Positions 41,245-50,907 of a stretch of 64,000 bases of DNA are shown in pieces. Position 1 is the stretch's first letter. Each line of letters begins with the position of its first letter. Source of the DNA: Acinetobacter lwoffii (GTDB lineage Bacteria > Pseudomonadota > Gammaproteobacteria > Pseudomonadales > Moraxellaceae); assembly GCF_019048525.1 (NCBI RefSeq), contig NZ_CP077369.1:1798001-1862000 (forward strand), in the 5' to 3' direction. A program made the translations under genes and the position numbers. The notes under the pieces were generated by a model that worked only from the letters and a program-made list of their open reading frames with translations, was not told the DNA's origin and did no database searches.

Positions 41245-41798
41245 GATGAGGCTTCCTCAGTCGCTTCAGTCGGATGGGCCAGTTGTTGAATTTCCTGTGC
41301 GTGATGATCCTGCGCAGTGCCAAGAATGGCCAGACGTTGAATAATCGCTTCAACCTTGGCTTTGGCATTTTCATTTTTCTGGGTTAAACGTTCAGATTCC
41401 TGAGTCAGACGCTGAATTTCCTGCTGGGCATGACGCTGTTCAAGGATCATCTTTTCCTTAACTACGCGCAGTTCATTCCGTTCAGCCAGAATTTCCTGAA
41501 AACGGTTTTTCAGGTCGGTACAGCTTTTTTCCAGACGACCATAACGGTCTGCCAGTGCAGTTGCATCATTATTAAGCAGTTGAAACTGGGCACGAGAATC
41601 CGTCAATTGTTCTGTCAGATTTTCATTTTCTTGTTGTTTTTGCGCAATCACGCTGTTTTTTTGTTCAATTTGCTGTTGATGTTGCATCATTGAAGAGTCT
41701 TGCTCTTCGCGCAAACTGGAATTTTCACTTTCAAGCCGTGCAAGTCGCGTTTTTAACACGCCGATCTGCACTTGTAGACGCTGTAATTCTTCTAACAT
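41241..41798 (-). CDS. Coiled-coil protein upstream of zapA
   Basis: From ATG 41798 (MLEELQRLQVQIGVLKTRL) the 185 residues are almost continuous heptad coiled-coil, rich in Glu, Gln, Leu and Lys, without membrane segments. The open frame runs back to 41975, but it lacks coiled-coil character and overlaps the opposing ygfB start. Position and structure suggest a ZapB- or TIGR02449-like division accessory protein; this is inference. Confidence 0.7.
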   Translation of the reverse strand: MLEELQRLQVQIGVLKTRLARLESENSSLREEQDSSMMQHQQQIEQKNSVIAQKQQENENLTEQLTDSRAQFQLLNNDATALADRYGRLEKSCTDLKNRFQEILAERNELRVVKEKMILEQRHAQQEIQRLTQESERLTQKNENAKAKVEAIIQRLAILGTAQDHHAQEIQQLAHPTEATEEASS

Positions 41799-41862
41799 AT
41801 CGAGGTCGCACAGTGTTGCAAACAAAGGTAATATATAAGCAGTATAAAGATTGGATAAACGA

Positions 41863-42495
41863 ATGCAAGACGATATTTCAGGTTGGACCGAATGGCACCG
41901 CAATTTTTCTTCAATTGAGGAAATTTCTAGCCCTAGCGAACTACATGGTTTGCTAACTGGCATTGTTTGTGTCACCCAGGCGCCAAGCAGTGAAGAGTGG
42001 TTACAGATTTTAGAAACACTGGATGTACCTGAACTGGATGCCGAAGCATTAGAGTTGTTGACGGGCGAAGCTGAAGATGTGTTTCATGCACTGTCTGAAG
42101 ATGAGCTGGATTATTTACCTTTGCTGCCTGATGATGAGCATGTGCTTTCAGAACGCGTACAGGCTCTGGCGGACTGGTGTGCAGGCGTGGTCTTAGGTTT
42201 CGGACTGGCTTCAGGACATATCCGTCAGGATGAAGTTGAGCTGATTGAACATTTACAAGATGTAGCCGCAGTTGAATTTGAAGACTCAGACGATGATGAT
42301 GAAGGTGAAGAAAGCTATCAGGAATTGTACGAATTTGTGCGTCTGATTCCTGTCAGTCTGTCTTTAGGGCGTAAAAAGGTCCAAGTTGAAGAAACGCCCC
42401 TCTTACAGCAATTTAGTCAAAAAAATCAGCCTAAAGTCGCTACTACAGAAGCGCAAAGTGTAGTCGAGATTTTCTCGCCTAAACGTCCAAGCTGA
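41863..42495 (+). CDS. ygfB: YgfB/UPF0149 family protein
   Basis: The 210-residue protein shows the family pattern: ELHGLLTGIVCV near the N-terminus, LADWCAGVVLGFGLA and a very acidic middle (FEDSDDDDEGEESYQELYEFVRL). The ygfB-pepP-ubiH order is conserved in gammaproteobacteria. A role in stress or antibiotic-response control is reported for Pseudomonas YgfB. ATG 41863 is preferred over upstream alternatives; the gene diverges from zapA and its coiled-coil neighbour. Confidence 0.85.
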   Translation: MQDDISGWTEWHRNFSSIEEISSPSELHGLLTGIVCVTQAPSSEEWLQILETLDVPELDAEALELLTGEAEDVFHALSEDELDYLPLLPDDEHVLSERVQALADWCAGVVLGFGLASGHIRQDEVELIEHLQDVAAVEFEDSDDDDEGEESYQELYEFVRLIPVSLSLGRKKVQVEETPLLQQFSQKNQPKVATTEAQSVVEIFSPKRPS

Positions 42496-42624
42496 TGAAA
42501 TGCTGAGGTGAGTCATCACCTGCTTGAAATCAGGCATATATTTTGCTGTTTACAGTGAAATCTATAGTCTGATTTCAAGACTATATTCTAAATACAAGTA
42601 TTGATCGATAAGAAGTAAAGTGTA

Positions 42625-43959
42625 ATGAAGAAATTGACACAGGCAGTTTTTGAGGAGCGTCGCGCAATCCTCGCAGGGGAAATCGGTTTACGCAGTATCG
42701 CTATTATCGCGACCAGTCCGGTAGCCATGCGTAACCGTGATGCAGATTATAAATACCGTGCAGACAGCAGTTTCTTCTATTTAACCGGATTCGCGGAACC
42801 TGAAGCTGTGGCTGTGATTGAAACCTTTGACACTGAAGAAGAAGGCTATAGCTACAGTTTGTTCTGTCGGGAACGTAACCGTGAAATGGAAATCTGGAAT
42901 GGCTACCGTGCGGGTATTGATGGAGCTATTCAGGATTATGATGCAGATGAAGCCTATGCAATTGATCTGCTAGATGAAGAAATCTTAGAAAAGTTACAAA
43001 ATAAAGATCAGTTATTTTATCGCATTGGACAGCATGCAGAGTTTGATGCGCGTGTCGCCAAATGGATTGCAACTGCAAGTGGTGAAAGCCGTCGTGGTAC
43101 TTCTGCACCAGCGCAAGTAATTCAGCTGGATCGTATTGTCGATGAAATGCGTCTGCATAAAGATGCAAATGAAATTGAATTGATGCAGATTGCTTCCGAT
43201 ATTTCTGCTGATGCACATACTCAAGCGATGCTAGCAGTACGCCCGGGCATGATGGAATATGCACTGGAAGCCGAGCTGAATTATATCTTTGGCAAAAATG
43301 GCGGTGTTCCGGCCTACAACAGTATTGTCGGTGGCGGTGAGAATGCCTGCATCCTGCATTATGTAGAAAATGACAAAGAACTGAAAGATGGCGATTTGGT
43401 CCTGATTGATGCTGCGGCTGAATATCAGCTTTATGCTTCAGACATTACCCGTACCTTTCCAGTGAATGGTAAATTTAGCCCGGAACAGAAAGCTTTATAT
43501 AATGTAGTGCTGGATGCTCAAATTGCTGCAATTAATGCTGTGCAAATTGGTAACTCGTATAAAGAACCACATAATGTTGCAGTGCGCATCCTAGTGCAAG
43601 GTTTGCTCGATCTTGGCTTGATGCAGGGGAATATTGACGACATTATAGAAAAAGAAGCTTTTCGTCAGTTCTACATGCACGGTACGGGGCATTGGCTCGG
43701 TATGGATGTGCATGATGTCGGTGCTTATAAGGTTGATGGTGAATGGCGCTCGTATGAAGAGGGCATGGTCGTGACCGTTGAGCCGGGTCTTTACATCGCG
43801 TCTGATGATGAAACAGTCGATGCCAAATGGCGTGGAATTGGTATCAGGATTGAAGATGATGTGGTAGCCACTGCAAATGGCCCGCTGGTTTTAACTGCGA
43901 AAGTTGTCAAAACGGTAGAAGAGATTGAAGCATTGATGGCGAAAGCGCGCGCTGCTTAA
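42625..43959 (+). CDS. pepP: Xaa-Pro aminopeptidase (aminopeptidase P)
   Basis: PepP removes N-terminal residues next to proline. The 444 residues carry the pita-bread metal site: LIDAAAEYQLYASDITRTFPV (two Asp), HGTGHWLGMDVHDVG (His), TVEPGLYI (Glu) and GIGIRIEDDVV (Glu). The N-terminal domain (FEERRAILAG, YRADSSFFYLTGFAEPEAV) is typical. It follows ygfB after about 130 bases and is closed by the hairpin at 43978-44004, so ubiH has its own promoter. Confidence 0.95.
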   Translation: MKKLTQAVFEERRAILAGEIGLRSIAIIATSPVAMRNRDADYKYRADSSFFYLTGFAEPEAVAVIETFDTEEEGYSYSLFCRERNREMEIWNGYRAGIDGAIQDYDADEAYAIDLLDEEILEKLQNKDQLFYRIGQHAEFDARVAKWIATASGESRRGTSAPAQVIQLDRIVDEMRLHKDANEIELMQIASDISADAHTQAMLAVRPGMMEYALEAELNYIFGKNGGVPAYNSIVGGGENACILHYVENDKELKDGDLVLIDAAAEYQLYASDITRTFPVNGKFSPEQKALYNVVLDAQIAAINAVQIGNSYKEPHNVAVRILVQGLLDLGLMQGNIDDIIEKEAFRQFYMHGTGHWLGMDVHDVGAYKVDGEWRSYEEGMVVTVEPGLYIASDDETVDAKWRGIGIRIEDDVVATANGPLVLTAKVVKTVEEIEALMAKARAA

Positions 43960-43977
43960 TTTGAGAAAAAATACGGA

Positions 43978-44004
43978 AAGCCGGTCGCGAGATCGGCTTT
44001 TTTT
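43978..44004 (+). terminator. Intrinsic terminator of pepP
   Basis: AAGCCG, loop GTCGCGAGAT, CGGCTTTTTTT, about 20 bases after the stop. Confidence 0.75.
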
Positions 44005-44252
44005 ATGACATTTCTATGCCATTTTAAAAAAGAACTCCTAGCTATATCACATCGAGCAAAAAGTGATTTAGCTTACGTTTATATCGAACAAGTCAAATAA
44101 AACTAACCTAAGTAAAATTTACGGCTTAAAAATTGACAGGAAGTCAACACAGAAAATCCGTTTTTAGCATCAAAGCTACATATTAAATGGGCTGAGATTC
44201 TCATACTTTCTCTGATCCTTAAATAAACTTAAATAAGAGCAGGAGAACGCTT

Positions 44253-44492
44253 ATGAGATTAAATACGATTGACTGGATTGCTTATGCTTTAACAATCATT
44301 GGTGGCATTAATTGGGGTTTAATTGGTGCATTCGATTTTAATTTGGTCGCTGCAATCTTTGGTGATATGAGCGCCTTATCTCGAATTGTTTATGTATTGG
44401 TTGGTTTGTCGGCATTGTACCTGATTTATACAGGAACGAAGTTGGGTAAAACAGTACACCACACAGATCATCATACCAATATTGTGCGTTAA
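44253..44492 (+). CDS. DUF378 family membrane protein
   Basis: The 79-residue protein has two membrane helices: IDWIAYALTIIGGINWGLIG and LSRIVYVLVGLSALYLIY, with NWGLIGAFDFNLVAAIFGDMS between them, the signature of the DUF378 family. The C-terminus is His-rich (HHTDHHTN). The role is unknown. GGAGAA 6 bases before the ATG supports the start. Confidence 0.8.
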   Translation: MRLNTIDWIAYALTIIGGINWGLIGAFDFNLVAAIFGDMSALSRIVYVLVGLSALYLIYTGTKLGKTVHHTDHHTNIVR

Positions 44493-45018
44493 GCTAATCT
44501 TCTTGGGCGAGTTTCTTGCAAGATAGGATTCATGTCTTCGAGTAACTTGCCGAGAGGATAGAAATAGTGTGGAAGATGAAGAAACCTCGGTAGATTTCCG
44601 GGGTTTTTTATTAGGTGTTTATACGTTATTAATAGAACCATCCCCAGATCTACAACAATGCCTAGCTAAAGATTGATGATCACTATCATACAAATAAGAT
44701 TAGATTGTACATGGTTGGATAAATTTTTTTAAAATATCTGTTAGCTCAAAGATCGAGTTATATTTATACAATTATCTTAAAATAAGAAAAGAATAGTGAT
44801 TGTAAATGGGCCTCCTGCTACTGAAAGTGAATATCAGCTCATTTATAAATGGCTTGATTCACAATTTTATCATTCAGGATCTACGAGCATCAGTATGTAT
44901 TCAAAATTGTGCGAAGCGAGTAGATCGAGTTATACCAATTTGACTAGGTTTGCGATCGAATCGTATAAGTGCCAAATGAAATCACAACATTCCTTTTTTT
45001 AAGGCCGAGCTGATAAAA
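44493..45018. other. Intergenic region between DUF378 and GNAT genes
   Basis: About 526 bases: a terminator at 44582-44609, then AT-rich DNA with a 68-codon GTG-started frame at 44796-45002 that has no RBS and no recognised family; I do not trust it as a gene. Confidence 0.5.
44582..44609 (+). terminator. Intrinsic terminator after the DUF378 gene
   Basis: AAACCTCGG, loop TAGATTT, CCGGGGTTTTTT: a 9-base stem with one G-U pair. Confidence 0.65.
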
Positions 45019-45588
45019 GTGAGTATAAATATTTTAGTTGCTGAATTAAAGACAACTTGGTTGGAGTTAAGAGCATATAAAGTTGGAGATGAATTTTCAT
45101 TATTCCAAGAGTATTGTGGCGATGTTGAAGCATCAAAATATTTACAACGACAGATGCATACAACAGTCGGTCAAACTCAGCAGATGTTACAGAAATGGGC
45201 GTTAAGCTATTGGCAGCAACCGAGTGACGGATTTTCATGGGTGATTGCTGAGCGAAAAAGTCATCTGGCAATCGGGTTACTAACGATCATTCAACAGCAA
45301 AATAACAGCCTTGAAGTTCATTTCGGACTTGGTCCTCGATTTCAGGGTCAGGGCTATATGCTTGAGGCGATGAAAGCGGTGATTCAGTATTTTAAACAAT
45401 ATCTTACACTTAAATCACTGGATACTTTCTGCGATGCAGAACATATACAGGCACACCAAGTGCTTTTAAAGACAGGGTTTGAAATCGTTGAACGGATCAA
45501 TGCCTATACTGTATTGCCGAAGTTAGGTAATGAAAAGCGTGATGTCTTGATTTTTCAATATAGGCTGGATCATCATGAAGAAAACTAA
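45019..45588 (+). CDS. GNAT-family acetyltransferase
   Basis: The 189-residue protein has a RimJ/RimL-like GNAT fold. WVIAERKSHLAIGLLTII lies in the middle, the acetyl-CoA motif appears as GLGPRFQGQGYMLEAMKAVIQYF, and AHQVLLKTGFEIVE is the C-terminal signature. The substrate is unknown. A GTG start at 45019 gives the family length. It lies between pepP and ubiH, interrupting the order seen in E. coli. Confidence 0.75.
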   Translation: MSINILVAELKTTWLELRAYKVGDEFSLFQEYCGDVEASKYLQRQMHTTVGQTQQMLQKWALSYWQQPSDGFSWVIAERKSHLAIGLLTIIQQQNNSLEVHFGLGPRFQGQGYMLEAMKAVIQYFKQYLTLKSLDTFCDAEHIQAHQVLLKTGFEIVERINAYTVLPKLGNEKRDVLIFQYRLDHHEEN

Positions 45589-45693
45589 ATAAAACGAATC
45601 ATTATAAAAATTTAAAGCCTTGAGGTAAGATAAAACCAGTATACGTTTTATGTAATTCGCCATAGATGCGAATAAACAGATAAGGAAGTAAGC

Positions 45694-46902
45694 ATGCAAC
45701 AAGAAGTCATCATTGTCGGTGGTGGGATGGTCGGCTTAAGCCTCGCATTGATGTTGGCGAAAACCAATATTGCAGTCAAACTGTTGGAAGCCATCAAATA
45801 TCCAGATTATGATGATGAAAATCTTGCGCCCTATCATTCCAGTTTTGATGCACGTAACAGTGCCTTGTCACGCCGTAGCGTGCAGATTTATCAGGAACTT
45901 GGACTTTGGAATGCCTTGCAAGAACATGCTACCCCAATTCTGGAAGTGAATATTACCGAACAAGGCAGCTTTGGTAAGGCCCGACTGAAAGCCAAGCAGG
46001 AAAAAGTCGAAAGCTTTGGTCAGGTCATTGAAAATGCCTGGCTCGGTCGTGTACTGCTGACCCAAGTCAAAAAAGAGCCATTAATTGAATTGATTGATGG
46101 TGTTCAAGTGACCTCCCTTATCCAAGATACAGACTTTGCTTATATCGAAGCTCAGCGTGGTGAATCATCACTAAAATTACAGTCCAAACTGGTTATTGCC
46201 GCCGATGGACGGGATTCTTTCTGCCGTAAAGCCTTGGGTATTGGTGCGTCAGAACATGATTATGATCAGGTTGCAATTGTGACCACAGTACAAACGTCTA
46301 AGCCACATGGTCATGTGGGCTTTGAGCGTTTCAGTCATTTAGGGCCTTTGGCACTGTTGCCATTGCCGGGCGAATATCGCCGTTCCGTGGTCTGGCCAGT
46401 GAAAAAAGGTACTGAAGGAGAATGGCTGGGAGATGAAAATGACCAGCATTTCCTCGATGCCTTGCAGGAAACGTATGGCGATCGTGCCGGAAAGTTCCAG
46501 AAAACCGGAAAACGGTTCAGTTTTCCCTTATCTCAAGTGTTAGCTGAAAAACAGGCTGTTGGCCGTGTCGTGTTGATGGGCAATGCAGCACATACGATTC
46601 ATCCGGTGGCTGGTCAGGGTTTTAACCTGTGTATGCGTGATGCGCATGTATTGGTGCGTTACCTCAAGGAACAGCAAGCACAAGGCGCAGACTTGGGCGA
46701 TGCTGCAATATTACAAGACTATGAAAAATCTCGTCTCAGTGACCAGCAACGAGTGATCAAATTCTGTGATTCAGTGGTGCGTGGCTTTAGTAACCAGAAT
46801 CCATTTTTAAAGCTGATTCGTAATACGGGTTTAATCGCTTTTGATACGATTCCAGGCATCAAGCCACTGGTTGCAAATTATGCCATGGGGTTAAAAGCAT
46901 GA
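45694..46902 (+). CDS. ubiH: 2-octaprenyl-6-methoxyphenol hydroxylase UbiH
   Basis: UbiH is a flavin monooxygenase of ubiquinone synthesis. The 402 residues show the FAD GxGxxG motif IIVGGGMVGLSLAL, the DG motif LVIAADGRDSFCRKALG and the C-terminal GNAAHTIHPVAGQGFNLCMRD. It is closest to UbiH by the last motif and by FERFSHLGPLALLP. It overlaps the next gene by 4 bases (ATGA). In E. coli ubiH and ubiI follow pepP, as here apart from two inserted genes. Confidence 0.88.
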   Translation: MQQEVIIVGGGMVGLSLALMLAKTNIAVKLLEAIKYPDYDDENLAPYHSSFDARNSALSRRSVQIYQELGLWNALQEHATPILEVNITEQGSFGKARLKAKQEKVESFGQVIENAWLGRVLLTQVKKEPLIELIDGVQVTSLIQDTDFAYIEAQRGESSLKLQSKLVIAADGRDSFCRKALGIGASEHDYDQVAIVTTVQTSKPHGHVGFERFSHLGPLALLPLPGEYRRSVVWPVKKGTEGEWLGDENDQHFLDALQETYGDRAGKFQKTGKRFSFPLSQVLAEKQAVGRVVLMGNAAHTIHPVAGQGFNLCMRDAHVLVRYLKEQQAQGADLGDAAILQDYEKSRLSDQQRVIKFCDSVVRGFSNQNPFLKLIRNTGLIAFDTIPGIKPLVANYAMGLKA

Positions 46903-48146
46903 GCTTAAATCAAACTAACGAAATATTAGACGTCGTCATTATTGGCGGTGGATTGGTGGGTGGGCTTACAGCGCTTCTGTTAGCCCAAGGTGGCATGCAG
47001 CCTACAGTTCTGGATGCAGCGCCAATTCTGGATGCAGATAAAACCTTAAAGGTGGCCAATCCGCGTGTCCTGGCTCTCAGTCAGGCAACCATTCACTTGT
47101 TAAAGACGGTGGGGGTCTGGGAAAATTTAGCACGTCAGCAGCCTTATACCGGCATGCAGGTCTGGAATAAAAATGGCTATGGCGAAATCAATTTTGGCCA
47201 GTCTTCAGAAAAAACACCATCGGTAGAGCAGGCTTTAGGCTCGATGGTGGAGCCAAGCATTTTGAATCTAGCTATTCAGCAAAAGATGCTTGAAGATGTT
47301 CAAGATTATAGAACACAGGTCAAAGTTAGCCGCATCGAACGTGGCGTCGGTGTGTGGATCATTCATCTGGCTGATGGTACACAACTCCAAACTAAACTGG
47401 TGATTGGCGCAGATGGTGCAAACTCCTTTGTCCGTGAGCAAGCGTTTATCGATATTGATGTACTGGACTATAAACAGGCGGGCATCAGTTGTGCCATTAA
47501 AACTGCACAACCTCATCAGCATATGGCACGTCAGATTTTTCTCGAAACCGGTCCATTGGCTTTTCTACCTATGGCCAGCCTTAATCCGGAAGAGCAGGGA
47601 CACTGGCAATCGATTGTCTGGACCTTGCCAGAGGATTATGCCGAAGAATATGCAGCGTTGTCAGATGCTGAGTTTACCCAGCTATTAACCCGTGAAAGCC
47701 AGCATATGCTGGGTGGAGTCTTAGAGGCGACACCACGTGCCACTTTCCCTTTAAAAGCCCGCGCCGCCCAGCAATACGTTCAAGATGGTTTAGCACTGAT
47801 TGGAGATGCCGCACATGTCATTCATCCACTAGCAGGTCAAGGGGTGAATATTGGCTGTCTGGATGCTGCCGTGCTTTGTGATGTTTTGCTGCATGATCAG
47901 GCGCGTGGCGTATGGGCACATGAGCAGACCCTAAAACGCTATGAGCATCGCCGTAAGGGCCAGAACGATGCCATGATGCACAGCATGTCTGCGATTGGCT
48001 GGATGGAAACCACATTATTCTTCCCGATGGTTTGGGCACGCAATTTCGGCCTGAAACAGGTAGAAAATCAGCCCATGTTGAAAGATGCATTTATGGCGCA
48101 AGCCAATGGTCTGGGTTTACTTAAAGACACACGCTACGCAGCTTAA
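46899..48146 (+). CDS. UbiH-family FAD-dependent hydroxylase (UbiI-like)
   Basis: The 415-residue protein is a second flavin hydroxylase of the same family: IIGGGLVGGLTALLLAQ, LVIGADGANSFVREQA and LIGDAAHVIHPLAGQGVNIGCLDAAVL. By position after ubiH it should be UbiI (C5 hydroxylation), but UbiF-like activity cannot be excluded by sequence alone. It is translationally coupled to ubiH. Confidence 0.82.
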   Translation: MSLNQTNEILDVVIIGGGLVGGLTALLLAQGGMQPTVLDAAPILDADKTLKVANPRVLALSQATIHLLKTVGVWENLARQQPYTGMQVWNKNGYGEINFGQSSEKTPSVEQALGSMVEPSILNLAIQQKMLEDVQDYRTQVKVSRIERGVGVWIIHLADGTQLQTKLVIGADGANSFVREQAFIDIDVLDYKQAGISCAIKTAQPHQHMARQIFLETGPLAFLPMASLNPEEQGHWQSIVWTLPEDYAEEYAALSDAEFTQLLTRESQHMLGGVLEATPRATFPLKARAAQQYVQDGLALIGDAAHVIHPLAGQGVNIGCLDAAVLCDVLLHDQARGVWAHEQTLKRYEHRRKGQNDAMMHSMSAIGWMETTLFFPMVWARNFGLKQVENQPMLKDAFMAQANGLGLLKDTRYAA

Positions 48147-48320
48147 GACAGAAATGTAAATTTTTTAAACAAACACCAATAAAGAGTAACGATTTTGTTT
48201 AAAAAAGATACGATTTTTTGATGTTTGGTACTAGGCGAAGGTCGAAGAGATTGCTAAATTTCACTTAATTCGATACCTGACTTGGAATACCAAGCGAGGG
48301 CCATTTTTGGGGAGATGCAA

Positions 48321-48575
48321 ATGACAGACATGAATGATTATGATGACGACGTTGAAGATTCAATTGTTGACGATGATGAAGCAAAAGCCGCTGAAAAAGG
48401 CGCGGTCGATAGCACAGAGGTCGTCAGTGATACCGATCTTGTAGAAGCTGAAACTTTGACCGTCACTGCAAAGCTGAAAAAGCGTCAAGCACTTGAAGAC
48501 GAGATTGCGGCTTTCCTTGCCAGTGGTGGTCGTATTGTTGAAGTGCCGGCAGATGAATCAGTAGCCAAAGAATAA
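48321..48575 (+). CDS. Small acidic protein, SutA-like
   Basis: From ATG 48321 the product has 84 residues: a very acidic, disordered N-terminus (NDYDDDVEDSIVDDDEA) and a helical C-terminus (KLKKRQALEDEIAAFLASGGRIVEVP). This layout resembles SutA, the RNA-polymerase-binding starvation regulator of Pseudomonas. GGGGAG about 8 bases upstream chooses this ATG over earlier in-frame ones. It is monocistronic with a strong terminator. Confidence 0.6.
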   Translation: MTDMNDYDDDVEDSIVDDDEAKAAEKGAVDSTEVVSDTDLVEAETLTVTAKLKKRQALEDEIAAFLASGGRIVEVPADESVAKE

Positions 48576-48599
48576 GTTATTGATTAACTTGTTTCTTAT

Positions 48600-48634
48600 A
48601 AAAAACACCACATTCAATGTGGTGTTTTTTTTTG
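48600..48634. terminator. Bidirectional terminator between the SutA-like gene and rsmI
   Basis: AAAAAACACCACATT, loop, AATGTGGTGTTTTTTTTT, a strong perfect stem between convergent genes. Confidence 0.92.
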
Positions 48635-48666
48635 CAAATCCAAACGTAATAGAAAATCTAAAGCAA

Positions 48667-49509
48667 TTAGTCGTTTGCCGAAGTCAGTTCTAAAGCACGT
48701 TGATAAGCGACTTTCTTTTTGATTCCGGTTAAATCTGCCGCCAGTTGTGAAGCAGCTTTGACCGAAAGGTCCTGTAATAGGCGATTCAATAATTTATCCA
48801 GCTTTTCCTGATCCAGATCTTTTTCTTCGGTGGCACCGCCAATCACCAAAACAATTTCGCCTTTTTGCTGATTGTGATCATTGCTAATGAATTCGACCAG
48901 CTCACCCAAGGTCATTTTCTTGATAGTTTCAAAAGTCTTGGTGATTTCTCGCGCAAAACCGACCGGGCGATCTGCTCCGAAAACGCTGGCCATATCTTTA
49001 ACGGACTCCAGAATCCGGTGCGGTGCTTCATAGAAAATTAAAGTCTGGGTTTCATCTTTCAGTTTTTCCAGATTCAGCAGGCGCTGACTTTGTCTGGATG
49101 GCAGAAAACCTTCAAAGCTGAAGCGGTCACTCGGCAAGCCAACAGCACTTAAGGCAGCAATAGCCGCACAAGCACCAGGTACAGGAATCACGCGAATATT
49201 ATGCGCTTGTGCAGCACGGACAAATTTAAAGCCAGGGTCGCTAATCAGGGGAGTGCCAGCATCACTGATCAGGGCCATATCTTCGCCATTCAGCAGGCGC
49301 TGGATCAGCTGATCAATCTTGTTGCTTTCATTATGCTCATGGCAAGCGGTCAGAGGTGTTTGAATATTAAAGTGTTTAAGCAATTGTGCTGAAGTTCGTG
49401 TATCCTCGGCAGCAATAAGACTCACCGACTTTAACACCTGAAGTGCACGATAACTAATATCATCTAAGTGCCCGATTGGAGTCGCAACAACAAATAACTG
49501 AGCACTCAT
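48667..49509 (-). CDS. rsmI: 16S rRNA 2'-O-ribose C1402 methyltransferase RsmI
   Basis: RsmI methylates the ribose of C1402 in 16S rRNA. From ATG 49509 the 280 residues start AQLFVVATPIGHLDDIS, with LIAAEDTRTSAQLLKHF, ISDAGTPLISDPGF and VGFAREITKTFE, all typical of the tetrapyrrole-methylase-like fold. TGGAG precedes the ATG. Its start is only 10 bases from that of the divergent lpoA-like gene. Confidence 0.95.
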   Translation of the reverse strand: MSAQLFVVATPIGHLDDISYRALQVLKSVSLIAAEDTRTSAQLLKHFNIQTPLTACHEHNESNKIDQLIQRLLNGEDMALISDAGTPLISDPGFKFVRAAQAHNIRVIPVPGACAAIAALSAVGLPSDRFSFEGFLPSRQSQRLLNLEKLKDETQTLIFYEAPHRILESVKDMASVFGADRPVGFAREITKTFETIKKMTLGELVEFISNDHNQQKGEIVLVIGGATEEKDLDQEKLDKLLNRLLQDLSVKAASQLAADLTGIKKKVAYQRALELTSAND

Positions 49510-49519
49510 AGGTTTCTCC

Positions 49520-50479
49520 ATGTGGAATAAATTGAATAATAAAAAATGGAAGATTAAAAATAAAATATTGGGCTTGTGTTTAATCAGCTACATCAGCAGC
49601 GTACAAGCAGAAGTGTTGATCATTCTACCCGAATCCGGACCTTTGGCGCGAGCTGCATCGAGTATCAAACAGGGATTTCTCAGCGCCTATGCTACTTCCG
49701 GGCAGAAAGTCCCATTGAAATGGGTCAATTCCAATCAGAAAAATATCTCCCAGCTACTGAAGCAGCATGTCAATAAAAAAACCAAAATGGTGGTGGGTCC
49801 ATTGGCGCGTAGCGATGTAGAACAACTACTTAGGAGCAAACCTAAAGTACGTACCCTCAGCCTGAATGATGTAGCAGGGTCATCACCCCAAGTCTGGCAA
49901 TTCAGCCTGTCCAAAAAAGAAGATGCCGCTGCCTTAAAAACCTTATTGCACAAAGATGGAATTCAACAGCTGCTGATTTTACGCCAGCCGGGCAGTGAAG
50001 CCGAGTATGAACTGTTGCTGATGTCATTGTTCAGTCAAAGTGATCTGAAATTCAAGATCGTGAACAAGGCGCCCATTTTTTTAATGCCAAAACAAGGGCT
50101 GTTATACCTCGGCAATGCAGAAGGGCTGGCTGCCATACCTGAATTAAGCCATAAACGGATGTATACCGTGGCCAATAGGATTAGCGAACAGCATAAACCG
50201 CCACGAGGAATCAAGTTCTGTGATGTACCTGTGCTTTATCTGGCTGACTGGCCGGATGTTCTACAGGCCTATACCAAAGAGCCGGTGGATATGTCCTATC
50301 AGCGCCTGATTGCCTTCGGTGGCGATGCCTGGCAGATCACCCAGCAGTACCTGTCACAACCGCATTTGCAGCATATTGAATTTCAGGGTAGAACTGGGCG
50401 AATTGAAATCACGGACCACAGTATTCAGCGTAGTCCACAATGTTTCCAGTACAGTGGCACAGGTGTCAAGCTACTATGA
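49520..50479 (+). CDS. Penicillin-binding protein activator (LpoA-like)
   Basis: The 319-residue protein starts with a basic segment and a signal-like hydrophobic stretch (ILGLCLISYISSVQA) and continues as a periplasmic-binding-protein fold (VLIILPESGPLARAASSIKQGFLSAYA, KMVVGPLARSDVEQLL, IAFGGDAWQI), as in the LpoA C-terminal domain. E. coli LpoA (about 678 residues) has an extra N-terminal TPR half that is absent here. It is followed by yraN and dolP, the standard order. LpoA activates PBP1A in E. coli. Confidence 0.75.
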   Translation: MWNKLNNKKWKIKNKILGLCLISYISSVQAEVLIILPESGPLARAASSIKQGFLSAYATSGQKVPLKWVNSNQKNISQLLKQHVNKKTKMVVGPLARSDVEQLLRSKPKVRTLSLNDVAGSSPQVWQFSLSKKEDAAALKTLLHKDGIQQLLILRQPGSEAEYELLLMSLFSQSDLKFKIVNKAPIFLMPKQGLLYLGNAEGLAAIPELSHKRMYTVANRISEQHKPPRGIKFCDVPVLYLADWPDVLQAYTKEPVDMSYQRLIAFGGDAWQITQQYLSQPHLQHIEFQGRTGRIEITDHSIQRSPQCFQYSGTGVKLL

Positions 50480-50907
50480 GCGAAAGAGCAATGCTGCGAC
50501 AGCAATTAGGTGCATGGGCGGAGCAGCAAGCGGCTCAACTGATGCAGAACCATGGATTTCAGTTCCTGACCGCCAATTATCACAGTCGCTATGGCGAGCT
50601 GGATCTGATTCTGGTGCGTGATCAGGAACTGGTCTTTGTGGAAGTCAAAGCACGTGCGCAAACCCGATATGCGCAAGCGATCGAGTCTGTTTCCAGAGCG
50701 AAACAGGGCAAAATGCTCAAGACAGCCATGTGCTTTATTCAGAAAAATCCACAATTTGCACACTATTACTATCGTTTTGACGTGATTTGTTTTGATTTTA
50801 AACAGCAATTTGCAAAAACCATACAGCATGACTTTTCGCAATACCCTTATGATCTGGAATGGATTGAAAATGCTTTTACTTTTGATCAAGAGTTTATTAA
50901 CCTTTGA
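50476..50907 (+). CDS. yraN: YraN/UPF0102 nuclease-fold protein
   Basis: From ATG 50476, overlapping the lpoA-like stop (ATGA), the protein has 143 residues: GAWAEQQAAQLMQNHGFQFLTANYHSRYGELDLILVRDQELVFVEVKAR carries the GExD...ExK nuclease-like core. Function is not established; the family is linked to DNA uptake and repair. It is translationally coupled to its neighbour. Confidence 0.88.
   Translation: MSERAMLRQQLGAWAEQQAAQLMQNHGFQFLTANYHSRYGELDLILVRDQELVFVEVKARAQTRYAQAIESVSRAKQGKMLKTAMCFIQKNPQFAHYYYRFDVICFDFKQQFAKTIQHDFSQYPYDLEWIENAFTFDQEFINL

Noticed and set aside
44796..45002. 68-codon GTG-started frame
   Set aside because: No Shine-Dalgarno, no recognised family, and located in AT-rich intergenic DNA.
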